64,000 bases of DNA from Mycolicibacterium alvei (GTDB lineage Bacteria; Actinomycetota; Actinomycetes; Mycobacteriales; Mycobacteriaceae): NCBI RefSeq assembly GCF_010727325.1, contig NZ_AP022565.1:5518001-5582000 (forward strand), read 5' to 3'. Of this stretch, positions 25,727 through 33,856 are shown one piece after another (position 1 is the stretch's first letter; every line of letters starts with the position of its first letter). Made by a program: the position numbers and the translations under genes. Below the pieces are notes generated by a model. The model saw only the letters and a list, made by a program, of their open reading frames with translations, did no database searches and was not told the origin of the DNA.

Positions 25727-26254
25727 GTGAGCGACGTTCTACCGGGCGCGGTCCGCCAGATCGGGTACGTGGTCACCGATCTGGACGACACGATCGCGCG
25801 CTGGCTGAAGATGGGTGTCGGCCCGTGGTTCGTGATCCGCAACCTCCCGCAGCGGGTGAGCTACCGGGGTGCGCCGTGTGAGGTGAAACTGTCCCTCGCG
25901 CTGTCCAACAGTGGTGACCTGCAGGTCGAGTTGATCCAACAACACGACGACACGCCCAGCATCTTCACCGAGTTTCTCGCCGGTGCCCCGGCTGACGGTG
26001 GGTTTCACCAACTTGCCTACTGGGCAGCCGATTTCGATTCGGCGATGGCCAACCTCGCCGAGGCCGGTTGGCCTCTGGTGTGGTCGGGCGGGGAGGGCGA
26101 GGGCGTGCGCTTCGCCTACTTCGAACCGCCGACCGGGGCCGCGATCATCGAGATTATGGAGCTGACCGAGTCCTCGGCCGGCATGGCCGCGTATGTGCGC
26201 GCGCAGGCCGCCGACTGGGATGGCAGTGATCCGGTCCGGGAGTTGGGCGGCTGA
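25727..26254 (+). CDS. VOC/glyoxalase superfamily protein
   Basis: 175 residues from GTG 25727, which follows GGAGG (25718-25722). It has the vicinal-oxygen-chelate layout: RQIGYVVTDLDDTIARW at the N-terminus, LQVELIQQ with a metal-type Glu, FHQLAYW with a His in the second half, and IIEIME with a Glu near the end. It resembles methylmalonyl-CoA epimerase-like VOC proteins, but the first metal ligand (usually His in the first strand) is Gln here. Neighbouring genes suggest isomerisation or hydrolysis of a CoA-linked intermediate (inference). It is divergent from the DUF35/thiolase-like pair. Confidence 0.78.
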   Translation: MSDVLPGAVRQIGYVVTDLDDTIARWLKMGVGPWFVIRNLPQRVSYRGAPCEVKLSLALSNSGDLQVELIQQHDDTPSIFTEFLAGAPADGGFHQLAYWAADFDSAMANLAEAGWPLVWSGGEGEGVRFAYFEPPTGAAIIEIMELTESSAGMAAYVRAQAADWDGSDPVRELGG

Positions 26255-26276
26255 CATCGGCCTCCATCGGCTGAGT

Positions 26277-26323
26277 GGCCAGTTATGACACGCCTACTCG
26301 CGATAGCCGTGTCATAACCGGCC
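26277..26323. terminator. Inverted repeat, bidirectional terminator
   Basis: 16-base arms (26277-26292, 26308-26323) with the core GTTATGACACG, one mismatch and a 15-base loop, between the converging VOC and enoyl-CoA hydratase genes. It lacks a U-run. Confidence 0.65.
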
Positions 26324-26338
26324 GCTCGACACCCGAAT

Positions 26339-27055
26339 TCACTTCCCCTTGTTCATCACCTTGTCCGCGGCGGCCCAGTGCTCGTCGGAGCACCAGAGCC
26401 GGGCGAAGGCGGAAACCGCCTCGGTGGTGGGCACTCCGTTGATCACCCGCTTGACCTCACCGGCCTGACGGCTGGCCAGCAATTGTGCCGTCGACCGCCA
26501 GGTCTCGGCGAACTCGGCACGGGGGACCACCTGATCGATCAGACCCACCTGCTCGGCCTCGCGCGCACCGAGGATGCGGCCGGTTCCGGCCAGCAGTAGC
26601 GCGCGGCTGCGGCCGACCAGGGCGGCGAGCCGCTCGGCGCCGCCCCAGGCCGGCATGATCGCCAGCGCCACCTGGTTGAAGCCGATCCTGATGTCATCGG
26701 CGGCGATTCGGATGTCCGCTGCCACCGCGACCTCGGCCCCGCCACCGAGGGCGTGTCCGTTGAGCGCGGCGATGACCGGCCCGCCGAAGCCGGCGATGCG
26801 GTCGCAGATCGTGCGCATCCGCCAGGCCATCTCGGAAGCCTCGAGTTCGGTGCGCAGCGCCGCCAGCTCCTTGAGGTCGCCCCCGGAGACGAACGCCCGG
26901 TCGCCGCCACCGGTGATCACCAGGGCGGCCGCGCCAGCGGCGCCGTCCAATGCCTTGTTCAGCGCATCCATGGTGTCCAGCGAGATGGCGTTGCGTGCCT
27001 GTGGGCGGTCGATCGTGATGACCGCCAGTTCGCCGTCGATTTCGAGGTCGACCAT
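26339..27055 (-). CDS. Enoyl-CoA hydratase/isomerase family protein
   Basis: 238 residues from ATG 27055 (GGAGAAC upstream), a little shorter than typical crotonases. The oxyanion-hole segments are present (ITIDRPQARNAIS, FVSGGDLKEL, ALGGGAEVAVAADIRI). The position usually held by the first catalytic Glu is in GHALGGGAE; MPAWGGAERL covers the second, where Trp/Gly/Ala suggest a non-standard hydratase. It should act on enoyl-CoA-type intermediates. It is divergent from the acyl-CoA ligase at 27114, with a perfect palindrome between them. Confidence 0.85.
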   Translation of the reverse strand: MVDLEIDGELAVITIDRPQARNAISLDTMDALNKALDGAAGAAALVITGGGDRAFVSGGDLKELAALRTELEASEMAWRMRTICDRIAGFGGPVIAALNGHALGGGAEVAVAADIRIAADDIRIGFNQVALAIMPAWGGAERLAALVGRSRALLLAGTGRILGAREAEQVGLIDQVVPRAEFAETWRSTAQLLASRQAGEVKRVINGVPTTEAVSAFARLWCSDEHWAAADKVMNKGK

Positions 27056-27082
27056 CAAACGTTCTCCAGTTCCGGGATTGGC

Positions 27083-27101
27083 ATTCTCGTCTGATGAGAA
27101 T
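27083..27101. promoter_or_regulatory. Candidate operator, palindrome ATTCTC-N7-GAGAAT
   Basis: A perfect copy, centred in the 58-base gap between the divergent hydratase and acyl-CoA ligase genes. TAACAT at 27101-27106 could be the -10 element of a leaderless transcript for the ligase, so a bound repressor would cover the promoter. Confidence 0.65.
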
Positions 27102-27113
27102 AACATCACCGTT

Positions 27114-28655
27114 GTGCGCGACATCCCCGTTGAGCTGACCAAACGGTACGTCGAACAAGGCTGGTGGCGACCCGAAACCCTGGGCCAGATGCTGGCCGAC
27201 GGCCTGGCCGCCAGTCCCGAGGCCGGGTTCTATGTGCACTCCGCGACCCGCCCGTACCAGGGCACCTTCGGCGAGGTCGAGCACACCGCCCGGCGCCTGG
27301 CCGCGGGACTTCGAGAGCGTGGAGTCGGGCCCGGTGACGTGGTGGCGATGCAGCTACCCAACTGGATGGAGGCTGCGGTCGCGTTCTGGGCGTCGGCGTT
27401 CCTCGGCGCCGTCACGGTGCCGATCGTGCACTTCTACGGACGCAAGGAACTCGGCCACATCATGGCCACGGCCAAGCCGAAGGTGTTCATCACCACCGAG
27501 CAGTTCGGCCGGATGCAATTCCAACCGGACCTGTGCGCGGACGTTCCCATCGTCGGCCTGGTCGGCAAGCCGTCCTTCACCGATCTGCTCGCCGACGAGC
27601 CGATGAGCGGAACCCTGACCGCGGATCCGGCTGCGCCGGCGCTGATCGCCTTCACCTCCGGAACCACCCGCGACCCCAAAGGGGTCGTCCACAGTCATCA
27701 GACACTGGGCTTCGAAACCCGTCAGTTGCTGGAGAACTACCCGCCGGACCGGGGTCGGCAGCTCACCGCCACGCCCGTCGGGCATTTCATCGGCATGCTC
27801 GGCGCGTTCCTGATCCCGGTGCTGGAGGGCGCCCCGATCGATCTGTGCGATGTCTGGGACCCGGGCAAGGTGCTGGACCTGATCGAGCGTGACGAATTGT
27901 CGATCGGCGGCGGGCCGCCGTACTTCGTCACCAGCCTGATGGACCATCCGCAGTTCAGCGAACGCCATCTGGCCCGGTTCACCACCGTCGGTCTGGGCGG
28001 CTCGACGGTGCCCGCGGCCGTTACCCGGCGGCTGGCCGATCTGGGGCTCTTCGTCTTCCGCTCTTACGGCAGCACCGAGCATCCGTCGATCACCGGGTCG
28101 GGGGCAGGGGCGCCGGAAGAAAAGCGGTTGTACACCGACGGGAACGTGCGTCCCGGCGTGGAGATCCGGCTCGGGCCGGACGGCGAGATCTTCAGCCGCG
28201 GACCGGATCTGTGCCTCGGCTACACAGACGATGCCCTCACCGCAAAGCATTTCGACTCCGACGGCTGGTATCGCACCGGGGACATCGGCGTAATGGACGA
28301 CGACGGGTACCTGACGATCACCGACCGCACCACCGATCTCATCATCCGCGGCGGCGAGAACATCAGCGCGCTCGAGGTCGAAGAAGTGCTGTTGGACCTG
28401 CCGGATGTGATCGAGGCGGTCGTGGTGGCCGCTCCGGACGCGCGGTTGGGCGAACGGGTCGCCGCGGTCCTGCGGGTGCGCGACGGGGGCGCAATGCCCA
28501 CCCTCGACGAGGTCCGGTCGCATTTCGACGCTGGTGGGGTGGCCCGGCAGAAGTGGCCGGAAGAGTTACATCAGGCCGAAGATTTTCCCCGCACGGCCAG
28601 CGGCAAGGTTCAGAAGTTCGTCATCCGTCAGGAGATCGCCGGAATCGCCCGATGA
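27114..28655 (+). CDS. Acyl-CoA synthetase (AMP-binding)
   Basis: 513 residues from GTG 27114. The adenylation signature IAFTSGTTRDPKG is intact, as are YGSTEHPS, YRTGDIG, and the C-terminal hinge and lysine region (DRTTDLIIRGGENISALEVE, PRTASGKVQK). It resembles the cyclohexanecarboxylate-CoA ligase-like group. It should activate a carboxylic acid with ATP and CoA. No ribosome site precedes GTG 27114, and TAACAT lies seven bases upstream, so leaderless translation is likely. The frame is open far upstream (to 26574) over the antisense of the hydratase gene; that part is a shadow. Confidence 0.9.
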   Translation: MRDIPVELTKRYVEQGWWRPETLGQMLADGLAASPEAGFYVHSATRPYQGTFGEVEHTARRLAAGLRERGVGPGDVVAMQLPNWMEAAVAFWASAFLGAVTVPIVHFYGRKELGHIMATAKPKVFITTEQFGRMQFQPDLCADVPIVGLVGKPSFTDLLADEPMSGTLTADPAAPALIAFTSGTTRDPKGVVHSHQTLGFETRQLLENYPPDRGRQLTATPVGHFIGMLGAFLIPVLEGAPIDLCDVWDPGKVLDLIERDELSIGGGPPYFVTSLMDHPQFSERHLARFTTVGLGGSTVPAAVTRRLADLGLFVFRSYGSTEHPSITGSGAGAPEEKRLYTDGNVRPGVEIRLGPDGEIFSRGPDLCLGYTDDALTAKHFDSDGWYRTGDIGVMDDDGYLTITDRTTDLIIRGGENISALEVEEVLLDLPDVIEAVVVAAPDARLGERVAAVLRVRDGGAMPTLDEVRSHFDAGGVARQKWPEELHQAEDFPRTASGKVQKFVIRQEIAGIAR

Positions 28656-28697
28656 GCAAGCCGTCAGGCGGGTCGGGCATTGCGGCAGCTACCAAGT

Positions 28698-28712
28698 GAG
28701 AATATGATTCTC
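28698..28712. promoter_or_regulatory. Candidate operator, everted repeat GAGAAT-N3-ATTCTC
   Basis: A perfect 15-bp palindrome 23 bases before the amidohydrolase start, with the arm sequence of the N7 palindromes but opposite order. The same layout occurs at 6413-6427. Confidence 0.45.
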
Positions 28713-28734
28713 TCGAATTGCAAAGGAGTTTTCC

Positions 28735-29925
28735 ATGGGACAACTGTCGCATAGGGTCGACATTCCGTTTCCGCTGTTCGACGCGGACAACCACCTCTAC
28801 GAACCGCCGGAGGCGATGACCAAGTACCTCCCCAAGGAGTACAAGGACATCGTCCAGTACGTCGAGGTCAACGGCCGCACCAAGATCGCGATCGACGGCC
28901 ATATCAGCAACTACATCCCGAACCCCACGTTCTCCCACGTCGCCAAGCCGGGCGCCTGGGAGGAGTACTTCAAGTTCGGCAACCCCGATGGCAAGAGCAA
29001 GCGCGAGCTGTTCGGTGAGCCGATGAAGTCCATCCCGGCCTTCTTCGAGCCCGAGCCGCGCCTGTCGCTCATGGACGACCTCGGTGTCGACCGCAGCCTG
29101 ATGTTCCCGACGCTGGCCAGCCTCATCGAGGAGCGGCTGCGTGACAATCCGGTCGCCATCCACGTCATCATCCACTCGCTGAACCAGTGGCTGGACGAGG
29201 TCTGGGGCTTCAACTACAAGAACCGGATCTTCACCACCCCGGTGATCACCCTGCCCATCGTCGAGAAGGCGATCGAAGAGCTGGAGTGGGTCGTCAAACG
29301 AGGCGCCCGCGCCATCCTGGTCCGGCCGGCGCCGGTGCCCGGGTTCCGTGGTCCGCGCTCGTTCGCGCTGCCCGAGTTCGACCCCTTCTGGGAGCGTTGC
29401 GTCGAGTACGACCTGTTCGTCGGCATGCACTCCTCCGACAGCGGCTACGCGCGCTACACCTCGGAATGGGACGGCACGGTGCAGGAGATGCTGCCGTTCC
29501 AGACCAACGCCATGAACATCCTCAACGAGTGGCGGCCGATCCAGGATGCGGTGGCCTCCTGGGTGATCCACGGTGCACTGTTCCGGCACCCGAAGCTCAA
29601 GGTGGGCATCGTCGAGGCCGGGTCGAAGTGGATGTTCCCGCTGCTCGACTCGATGGCAGAGGTCTACAAGAAGGCTCCCGAGGCCTTCCTGGGCAACCCG
29701 ATGGAGGAGATCAAGAACCGCATCTACGTCAGCCCCTTCTACGAGGAGGGCATCGACGACCTGATCAACCTGATCGGTGTCGACCAGGTGCTCTACGGCT
29801 CCGACTGGCCGCACCCGGAGGGTCTGGCCGAACCGACGCACTACATCACCGCGCTCGAGCACCTGGCCGTCGAGGACCAGGCCAAGATCATGGGCGGCAA
29901 CCTCGGTCGCCTCGTGACCACCTAA
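28735..29925 (+). CDS. Amidohydrolase family protein (amidohydrolase_2)
   Basis: 396 residues. Amidohydrolase_2/ACMSD-like features: FDADNHLYEPP at the N-terminus in place of the classic DxHxH, GMHSSDSG in the middle, and the C-terminal LYGSDWPHPEG with the metal-binding Asp. The family hydrolyses or decarboxylates ring or lactone substrates using a metal ion. In actinobacteria these proteins are frequent in steroid and terpenoid catabolic clusters. ATG 28735 has AAAGGAG seven bases upstream. It sits between two acyl-CoA ligases; ring opening or C-C hydrolysis is a reasonable guess (inference). Confidence 0.85.
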   Translation: MGQLSHRVDIPFPLFDADNHLYEPPEAMTKYLPKEYKDIVQYVEVNGRTKIAIDGHISNYIPNPTFSHVAKPGAWEEYFKFGNPDGKSKRELFGEPMKSIPAFFEPEPRLSLMDDLGVDRSLMFPTLASLIEERLRDNPVAIHVIIHSLNQWLDEVWGFNYKNRIFTTPVITLPIVEKAIEELEWVVKRGARAILVRPAPVPGFRGPRSFALPEFDPFWERCVEYDLFVGMHSSDSGYARYTSEWDGTVQEMLPFQTNAMNILNEWRPIQDAVASWVIHGALFRHPKLKVGIVEAGSKWMFPLLDSMAEVYKKAPEAFLGNPMEEIKNRIYVSPFYEEGIDDLINLIGVDQVLYGSDWPHPEGLAEPTHYITALEHLAVEDQAKIMGGNLGRLVTT

Positions 29926-29964
29926 GGGGCCGGACACATCGAAGCGCAGCAGACCATCCCCGCG

Positions 29965-31443
29965 ATGGTCTTGAGTGCAGCGGACCGTTTCGGCGACACG
30001 GAGGCGGTCGTCGACTATGGCGACAGTTCAGCCGGGGTCGACGGTCCGCTGCGCTTGTCCTTCACTGAAGTCGTCGAGCGCATCCGGAAGGCATCGGGTG
30101 CGTTCGTCGAGTTCGGCATCGACAAGGGGGACCGGGTTGCGGTCTGGGCCCCCAATTCCGCCGAGTGGATCATCGCCGCATTCGGGATCATGGCCGCCGG
30201 CGGCGTTCTGGTTCCGGTCAACACCAGGTTCAAGGCCGATGAAGCCGCTGATGTGGTGTCCCGGAGCGGCGCCAAGGCCGTGATGGTCCAAAATGGTTTC
30301 CTCGGACAGGATTTCACCTTTTCGGGGACCGATCTCGATGTCCCTGCCATCGAATTGAAGTCGGATTTCTTGAGCAGTGGGACACCGTTCACCCGAGACG
30401 TGAACCCCACCGACATCGCTGACGTCATCTTCACCTCCGGCACCACCGGCAGGCCCAAGGGCGCGATGATGAACCATCGCCAGACGCTGCGGGCCTACGA
30501 GGAGTGGGCCACGCTCGCCGATCTGCGCGAGGGTGATCGCTATCTGATGATCAACCCGTACTTCCATACCTTCGGGTTGAAGGCCGGTTTGGTGGCGTCC
30601 TTCCTCCGCGGTGCGACGATGCTGCCGGTCGCGGTGTTCGACGCCGACAACGTCGTGGAACTGATTGAGCGCGAACGCATCACGATGCTGCCGGGACCAC
30701 CCACGCTGTATCACTCGCTATTGGCGGTGGCTAGCCGCGACCGCCTGGCGACATTGCGTGCCGGGGTGACCGGTGCCGCCGACATCCCGGTGGAGCTGGT
30801 TCGGCGCATCCGCGACGAGTTGCCGTTCCAGACGTTGATGACCGGGTACGGCCTCACCGAGGCCGGCAACGTCACGCTGTCACGACCCGGAGACTCGGCC
30901 GAGGACGTGGCCACCACAGCCGGACTTCCGTGCGGGGACGTCGAGGTGCGCATCGCCGATGACGCCGAAGTGCTGGTGCGCGGATACAACGTGATGCAGG
31001 GCTACCTGGATGATCCGGCGGCCACCGCCGAGGCGATCGACCCCGAGGGTTGGCTGCACACCGGAGATCTGGGCGAGTTCACCGAATCCGGCCGGCTGCG
31101 GATCGTCGGACGCAAGAAGGACATGTTCATCGTCGGCGGCTTCAACGCCTACCCGGCCGAGATCGAGGGCTTCCTGCTGGAGCATCCGGCGATCGCCCAG
31201 GCCGCCGTCATCGGCGTCGCCGACGAGCGGATGGGGCAGGTCGGCAAGGCGTTCGTGGTGCTGCGGGACGAGCCGGGGGTCGCAGCTGTTGCCGGCGAGG
31301 ACCTCATCGCCTGGAGTCGCGAACGCATGGCTGGCTACAAGGTGCCCCGGTATGTCGAATTCCTCGACGAACTACCGCTCAATGCCACCGGCAAGGTGAT
31401 GAAGAACCTGCTTGAGGCCCGGATAACTACGAGCCCGGGCTAA
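29965..31443 (+). CDS. FadD3-like acyl-CoA synthetase
   Basis: 492 residues from ATG 29965. Adenylation motifs: VIFTSGTTGRPKG, YGLTEAGN, GWLHTGDLGEF, RKKDMFIVGGFNAYPAEIE and NATGKVMKN. The substrate-pocket region INPYFHTFGLKAG and LPGPPTLYHSLL resembles FadD3, which activates the steroid-ring remnant HIP. Similarity to FadD3 is from memory. ATG 29965 has no ribosome site and removes the first residues usual for the family. The frame extends upstream to an ATC at 29938 that sits eight bases behind AAGGGG, so the true start may be non-standard. Confidence 0.88.
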   Translation: MVLSAADRFGDTEAVVDYGDSSAGVDGPLRLSFTEVVERIRKASGAFVEFGIDKGDRVAVWAPNSAEWIIAAFGIMAAGGVLVPVNTRFKADEAADVVSRSGAKAVMVQNGFLGQDFTFSGTDLDVPAIELKSDFLSSGTPFTRDVNPTDIADVIFTSGTTGRPKGAMMNHRQTLRAYEEWATLADLREGDRYLMINPYFHTFGLKAGLVASFLRGATMLPVAVFDADNVVELIERERITMLPGPPTLYHSLLAVASRDRLATLRAGVTGAADIPVELVRRIRDELPFQTLMTGYGLTEAGNVTLSRPGDSAEDVATTAGLPCGDVEVRIADDAEVLVRGYNVMQGYLDDPAATAEAIDPEGWLHTGDLGEFTESGRLRIVGRKKDMFIVGGFNAYPAEIEGFLLEHPAIAQAAVIGVADERMGQVGKAFVVLRDEPGVAAVAGEDLIAWSRERMAGYKVPRYVEFLDELPLNATGKVMKNLLEARITTSPG

Positions 31444-31586
31444 GTGAACGCACAGTACGTAAACATCATTTCCGCAGGTAAATCACCATTTAGGTACCTG
31501 CTATCGATGATGTACTCTCGGGTCACTACCGCAAACTGATAACGTAATTCTCGTTAAGCAGGCTGCTGAACGGACAGGAGGTCGGC

Positions 31587-32426
31587 ATGCCGTCCCGCAA
31601 GCCTTTGTCGCCGGTACTCGATACTAGCGAAGATGACGCGTCGCCCGGCGACGCACTGGAAATGGCCGAGCAGGCCGAAGCCGAGGCCGCAGAGGCCGAG
31701 GCCGTAGCGACCGCCGCACGCGCCCGGGCCCGCGCCATTCGGCTGCGTAACCAGGCCGGCGCAGACACGGCCGCTGCCGACGGGGACGCCGGCGACGACG
31801 TCGCGGACACGACCGTGCCCGAAGATGCCGATGATCCCGAGGTCACCGACACCACCGGTGTCGAGGCCGAGCCGATCGACGGGGCGGAGGGCAAAGTCGA
31901 GGGCAAGTCGTCCCGGCGCCTACCGCGAGTGCAGGTATCACGCCTGTTCTGGAAGGTGCTGGCGAGCTGTCTGACGCTGATCGTCATCGCGGGCCTGCTC
32001 GTCGCCAGCGGCTTGATGATCTGGCAGCACCGCCAAGCCGAGCACCGTCAGCAACTCGCGGCCGAATACACCGCCGCGGCCCGCCAGACCGTCGTGACGC
32101 TCATGTCGCTGGATTTCAACCACGCTCAAGACGCCGTCAAGAACATCCTGGACAACTCCACCGGTGAGTTCCGGGAGGATTTCGAAGCGCAGGCGAAAGA
32201 CTTCGTCAAGCTGGCCCAGGGCGCGAAGGTAGTGACCGAGGCGAAGGTGACCGCCGCCGCCGTGGACACCATGAGCGACGACAACGCCGTCGTTCTGGTC
32301 GCGGTCAACACCCAGGTCACCAACACCACAGGTGCCAACAAGCAACCGCGGCCGTGGCGGGTGGCCGTTGACCTGGTCCGCGAAGGTGACCAGATCAAGC
32401 TGTCGAAAGTCGAGTTCGTGCCGTGA
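31587..32426 (+). CDS. Mce-associated membrane protein
   Basis: 279 residues. The N-terminal cytoplasmic part is Ala/Glu-rich and probably coiled coil (about residues 20-57), followed by a flexible acidic stretch. A single membrane segment lies at about residues 122-145 and an extracytoplasmic domain of about 130 residues follows (LAAEYTAAARQTVVTLMSLD), the standard layout of Mce-associated (Mas) proteins that stabilise Mce transporters. ATG 31587 has AGGAGG six bases upstream. It is coupled to a second Mas gene. These usually follow mceF directly; here they are 12 kb away. Confidence 0.85.
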   Translation: MPSRKPLSPVLDTSEDDASPGDALEMAEQAEAEAAEAEAVATAARARARAIRLRNQAGADTAAADGDAGDDVADTTVPEDADDPEVTDTTGVEAEPIDGAEGKVEGKSSRRLPRVQVSRLFWKVLASCLTLIVIAGLLVASGLMIWQHRQAEHRQQLAAEYTAAARQTVVTLMSLDFNHAQDAVKNILDNSTGEFREDFEAQAKDFVKLAQGAKVVTEAKVTAAAVDTMSDDNAVVLVAVNTQVTNTTGANKQPRPWRVAVDLVREGDQIKLSKVEFVP

Positions 32427-33073
32427 CCGCAGATATCAAGAAGACCGAGGCCGAAGACACCGAGGTCGCCGGCGAGCAGGGTACGGCCGAGGCCGAAGTG
32501 GCCGAGACCGAAGTGGCCGAGGCCGATGCGACCGAGGACGTCACCGACGCCGTAGTCGACGAGCCCACGCCAGGGTGGCGCCGGAAACTGACCAACCTGT
32601 GGTTCCCGCTGGCACTGGTCGTGGCGTTGATCGCGTCGGCTGCGCTGGCCGGATGGCTGTACTTCGCGCAGTACCGCGGCGACCAACAGACCGGGCCGTC
32701 GGCGTCGGCGACGGTACTCAAGGCCGCGAGCGATGGCACCGTGGCACTGCTGAGCTATGCGCCAGACAGTCTCGACCGGGACTTCTCGGCCGCCAAGTCG
32801 CACCTGACCGGAGACTTCCTGTCGTACTACACCCAGTTCACCCAGGAAATCGTCGCCCCTGCCGCCAAGCAGAAGGCGGTCAAGACCACCGCAGCAGTCG
32901 TGCGCTCGGCGGTCTCGGAGATCCAGCCCGATTCAGCGGTGGTGCTGGTGTTCGTCAACCAGGCCACGACCAGCGCTGAGAATCCCAACGGCAGCTTCAC
33001 GGCGAGCGCGGTCAAAGTGGGGATGAGCAAGATCGACGGGAACTGGTTGATCTCGTCGTTCGACCCGGTGTAG
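32423..33073 (+). CDS. Mce-associated membrane protein
   Basis: 216 residues: acidic N-terminus with VAETEVAEADATEDV-type repeats, a membrane segment at about 60-81 and an extracytoplasmic domain with the Mas pattern (ATVLKAASDGTVALLSYAPDSL, FLSYYTQFTQEIVAPAAKQK, GNWLISSFDPV). GTG 32423 overlaps the stop of the first Mas gene (GTGA). Probably a partner of the same complex. Confidence 0.85.
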   Translation: MTADIKKTEAEDTEVAGEQGTAEAEVAETEVAEADATEDVTDAVVDEPTPGWRRKLTNLWFPLALVVALIASAALAGWLYFAQYRGDQQTGPSASATVLKAASDGTVALLSYAPDSLDRDFSAAKSHLTGDFLSYYTQFTQEIVAPAAKQKAVKTTAAVVRSAVSEIQPDSAVVLVFVNQATTSAENPNGSFTASAVKVGMSKIDGNWLISSFDPV

Positions 33074-33084
33074 CCCGTACTGCG

Positions 33085-33201
33085 TCAGTCCTGAGCGTGA
33101 CGTTCGTACTCCCACCGCTCCAGCCAGGTCTGCAGTTCGTGCACCGCGAACGCGGTTGCCACCGCGCTGACCACGACGAAGCCGATCAGTAACGCGCTCA
33201 T
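33085..33201 (-). CDS. Small membrane protein (38 aa) coupled to SARP-like gene
   Basis: 38 residues: one membrane segment (about residues 2-20) followed by an amphipathic tail ending EYERHAQD. ATG 33201 overlaps the stop of the SARP-like gene (ATGA), giving translational coupling; no separate ribosome site is evident. No family is recognised. It may tether or modulate the regulator (speculative). Confidence 0.5.
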   Translation of the reverse strand: MSALLIGFVVVSAVATAFAVHELQTWLERWEYERHAQD

Positions 33202-33725
33202 GGCAGGCACCCCGCGTAGTACGTTGCCCGTCGCGGCGTGACAGTGGCGGGTGCGTCCAGGACAGATTGCTGGATGGCGCGGTAGCGGGCACGCTCGGCG
33301 ATGCACCAGGAATCGGTCCAGCCCTCGAGCAGGTCACCGCTGCCTATCAGCCGGTGCAGAGCCGGATGAGTGCCCGTGGGCACCTGTCGTCCGTCGATCA
33401 CGGTCATCGCCTCGTGCAAGGCGACCGCCTCGTGCCAGTCCACCGTCACTTCGGGTGCCAGGCTGACGTATTGGTGTCGCACCACGAGCAGCGCGTCGGC
33501 GCCCATCGGTCGCAATCGCCACAGCGCAGAACGCAGCGAGGACACCGCCTTGTGCGGGGGGCTGCCCGGCCACAGCAAGTCGCAGACCCAGCTGCGGTGC
33601 AACTCGCGGCGCTTCACGGCGGCAAGCGCCACCAACCGGCGACACGAGGGCGGCAACAGCAGCGGCTCCAGGTCCCGGTACACGGTGAACTCGCCCAGGA
33701 GGTTCAGCCTGAATTGATTGGACAT
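33198..33725 (-). CDS. Short SARP/AfsR-type DNA-binding protein
   Basis: 175 residues. The N-terminus, FRLNLLGEFTVYRD, and the following LLPPSCRRLVALAAVKRRELHRSWVCDLLWPGSPPHKAVSSLRSALWRLR match the OmpR-like winged-helix domain of SARP regulators. It is followed by a bacterial transcription-activation (BTAD)-type helical segment that stops after about 80 residues, whereas SARPs normally carry about 150 or more. There is no NB-ARC or TPR domain. ATG 33725 starts the protein. Its targets are unknown; it is coupled to the 38-residue membrane peptide. Confidence 0.75.
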   Translation of the reverse strand: MSNQFRLNLLGEFTVYRDLEPLLLPPSCRRLVALAAVKRRELHRSWVCDLLWPGSPPHKAVSSLRSALWRLRPMGADALLVVRHQYVSLAPEVTVDWHEAVALHEAMTVIDGRQVPTGTHPALHRLIGSGDLLEGWTDSWCIAERARYRAIQQSVLDAPATVTPRRATYYAGCLP

Positions 33726-33856
33726 ATACGCATCCTCGAGCGTGGCCGGCGTCCTGACATCAGTAGTGCACTACCTGTGTTTCGGTGAGTTTCTGCCACC
33801 ACGCCGTCGGCAATCCACGGTCCGGCGTCCCGATGCGGTGGAATTGCTGGGAAAGT

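Noticed and set aside
26574..27113. Upstream extension of the acyl-CoA ligase frame by 180 codons
   Set aside because: It runs antisense through the enoyl-CoA hydratase gene and is Ser/Ala/Arg-rich without conserved motifs.
31511..31552. ACTCTC and ATTCTC half-sites before the first Mce-associated gene
   Set aside because: No inverted partner lies at either the seven- or three-base spacing, so it is not counted as an operator copy.
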